Source: Alphaproteobacteria bacterium
GTDB lineage: Bacteria; Pseudomonadota; Alphaproteobacteria; UBA828
Assembly (NCBI GenBank): GCA_022826345.1
Contig: JAJDVB010000226.1
Location: 1 to 6,139 of the forward strand
Direction of reading: 5' to 3'
Length of the DNA: 6,139 bases
Shown: piece by piece, positions 5,923 to 6,139 of the stretch
How positions within the stretch are numbered: position 1 is the first letter of the stretch
Layout: the number at the start of each line of letters is the position of its first letter
Position numbers and translations under genes: made by a program
The notes under the pieces: generated by a model
The model's database searches: none
What the model saw: the letters and a program-made list of their open reading frames with translations, nothing else
What the model was told of the DNA's origin: nothing

Positions 5923-6139
5923 TTATTGTAATGTCTCCATTACCCGTTTGCGTATCCAGCCTAGTACTACAGTTGCGTTTACAGTCGTTTCTTGTAGTGA
6001 TACCAAACGCGCTCCAAATTGACTCATTATCTCAATATGTTGTGGTGATGGACGGGACAACCTCCATAGACTGTGGTGATCGAGTCTCACCGTCGGAGGA
6101 TGATGATGAGTGCGGCAACGCCGATAATCTGGCCGGAAC
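5923..6139 (-). CDS. Open-ended antisense frame, possible C-terminal fragment of an unknown protein
   Basis: From the right edge (first full codon 6138-6136), this minus-strand frame is open for 71 codons to a TAA at 5925-5923. The inferred product ends ...VLGWIRKRVMETLQ and includes a stretch with MSQFGARLVSLQE. It looks protein-like, but I cannot assign it to a family. Its third positions are not G/C-rich, unlike every firm gene here, so it is either foreign, decayed or a chance opening. It would lie about 180 nt upstream of the M81 gene in the same direction. It is mutually exclusive with the plus-strand frame at 6106. Confidence 0.22.
   Translation of the reverse strand, partial: FRPDYRRCRTHHHPPTVRLDHHSLWRLSRPSPQHIEIMSQFGARLVSLQETTVNATVVLGWIRKRVMETLQ
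5966..5998. repeat. Inverted repeat ACTACA/TGTAGT enclosing an imperfect tandem repeat
   Basis: ACTACA (5966-5971) pairs with TGTAGT (5993-5998) across 21 nt. Overlapping its left arm, ACAGTTGCGTTT (5969-5980) is followed immediately by ACAGTCGTTT (5981-5990), the same unit with two bases missing. Such small repeats are often protein-binding sites at transposon ends, but chance is possible in AT-rich DNA. Confidence 0.35.
6041..6080 (+). repeat. Direct repeat TGTGGTGAT, two copies 31 bp apart
   Basis: Perfect 9-bp copies lie at 6041-6049 and 6072-6080. The 31-bp offset is close to three helical turns, placing them on the same DNA face. The second copy overlaps a small inverted repeat, GGTGA (6075-6079) / TCACC (6087-6091), directly ahead of the ribosome binding site of the 6106 frame. 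They could be regulator or transposase binding sites. Confidence 0.4.
6106..6139 (+). CDS. Start of an unrecognised gene (3' truncated)
   Basis: GGAGG (6095-6099) precedes three consecutive in-frame ATG codons at 6100, 6103 and 6106. The third has ideal 6-nt spacing and is taken as the start. The visible residues are MSAATPIIWPE, which is too few to identify a family. The position just after the AT-rich, repeat-bearing segment would suit a transposase gene, but that is a guess. A competing antisense open frame covers the same bases, so at most one of the two is likely real. Confidence 0.35.
   Translation, partial: MSAATPIIWPE

Larger units (their letters stand above)
5743..6105. other. Gene-poor region with AT-rich segment; possible mobile-element edge
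   Basis: No gene can be firmly supported here. From 5743 to about 5892 the sequence is GC-rich like the rest and must hold the M81 gene leader and promoter, though no clear -35/-10 pair is seen. Composition changes sharply near 5893: 5896-5940 is very AT-rich, and 5941-6060 stays well below the GC level of the window. Short repeats follow (5966-5998 and 6041-6080), and the segment ends in a ribosome binding site at 6095-6099. The change in base use suggests inserted DNA, perhaps the end of an insertion sequence. No terminal inverted repeat pair or target duplication can be checked, because the other end is outside the window. Confidence 0.45.

Noticed and set aside
5901..6139. Plus-strand frame from ATG 5901 with a hydrophobic N-terminus (MIILLICIIV...), open to the edge
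   Set aside because: It has no Shine-Dalgarno, its codons are unlike those of the firm genes, and the hydrophobic start follows from AT-rich sequence. A chance opening is likely, though it cannot be excluded without more sequence.
1..6139. CRISPR array, tRNA, rRNA or riboswitch
   Set aside because: No regularly spaced repeats, cloverleaf pattern or recognisable conserved RNA motif was seen on either strand.

Overview
This is a high-GC window (roughly two-thirds G+C by eye) with strong G/C bias at third codon positions. The codon use, the gene families and a palindromic intergenic element of the 'tggacttgatccggg...ggccatgacg' type suggest an alphaproteobacterial chromosome, perhaps Rhodospirillales-like. 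That placement is an inference, because no marker gene is present.

Layout, left to right. The window opens with the last codons of an unrecognised plus-strand gene (stop at 108-110). A nested palindromic REP-like element (121-221) sits in the convergent gap before a minus-strand gene (285-839) for a 184-residue protein with a long low-complexity Ser/Ala/Lys/Glu N-terminus and a small folded C-terminal part. Next, also on the minus strand, is a metal-dependent amidohydrolase (969-2243). A 192-bp divergent gap follows, then two plus-strand genes 40 nt apart that are probably co-transcribed: an S33 proline-iminopeptidase-like alpha/beta hydrolase (2436-3323) and an isocitrate lyase/PEP mutase-family C-C lyase (3364-4257). 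Facing them tail-to-tail after only 18 nt is a minus-strand M81/MlrC-family metallopeptidase (4276-5742). The right end is compositionally different: an AT-rich, gene-poor stretch from about 5893 with several short repeats, then the start of a truncated open frame with a good ribosome binding site at 6106. This part may be the edge of a mobile element, but no transposase can be identified.

The central four enzymes look like an accessory catabolic island. Three unrelated amide/peptide-bond hydrolases (amidohydrolase, proline-iminopeptidase-like serine hydrolase, MlrC-like metallohydrolase) surround a lyase that cleaves 2-hydroxy or 2-oxo di/tricarboxylate-type substrates. A pathway that opens or trims a small peptide or amide and feeds the carbon skeleton to central metabolism would fit. 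The actual substrate cannot be read from the sequence, and no transporter or regulator lies inside the window.
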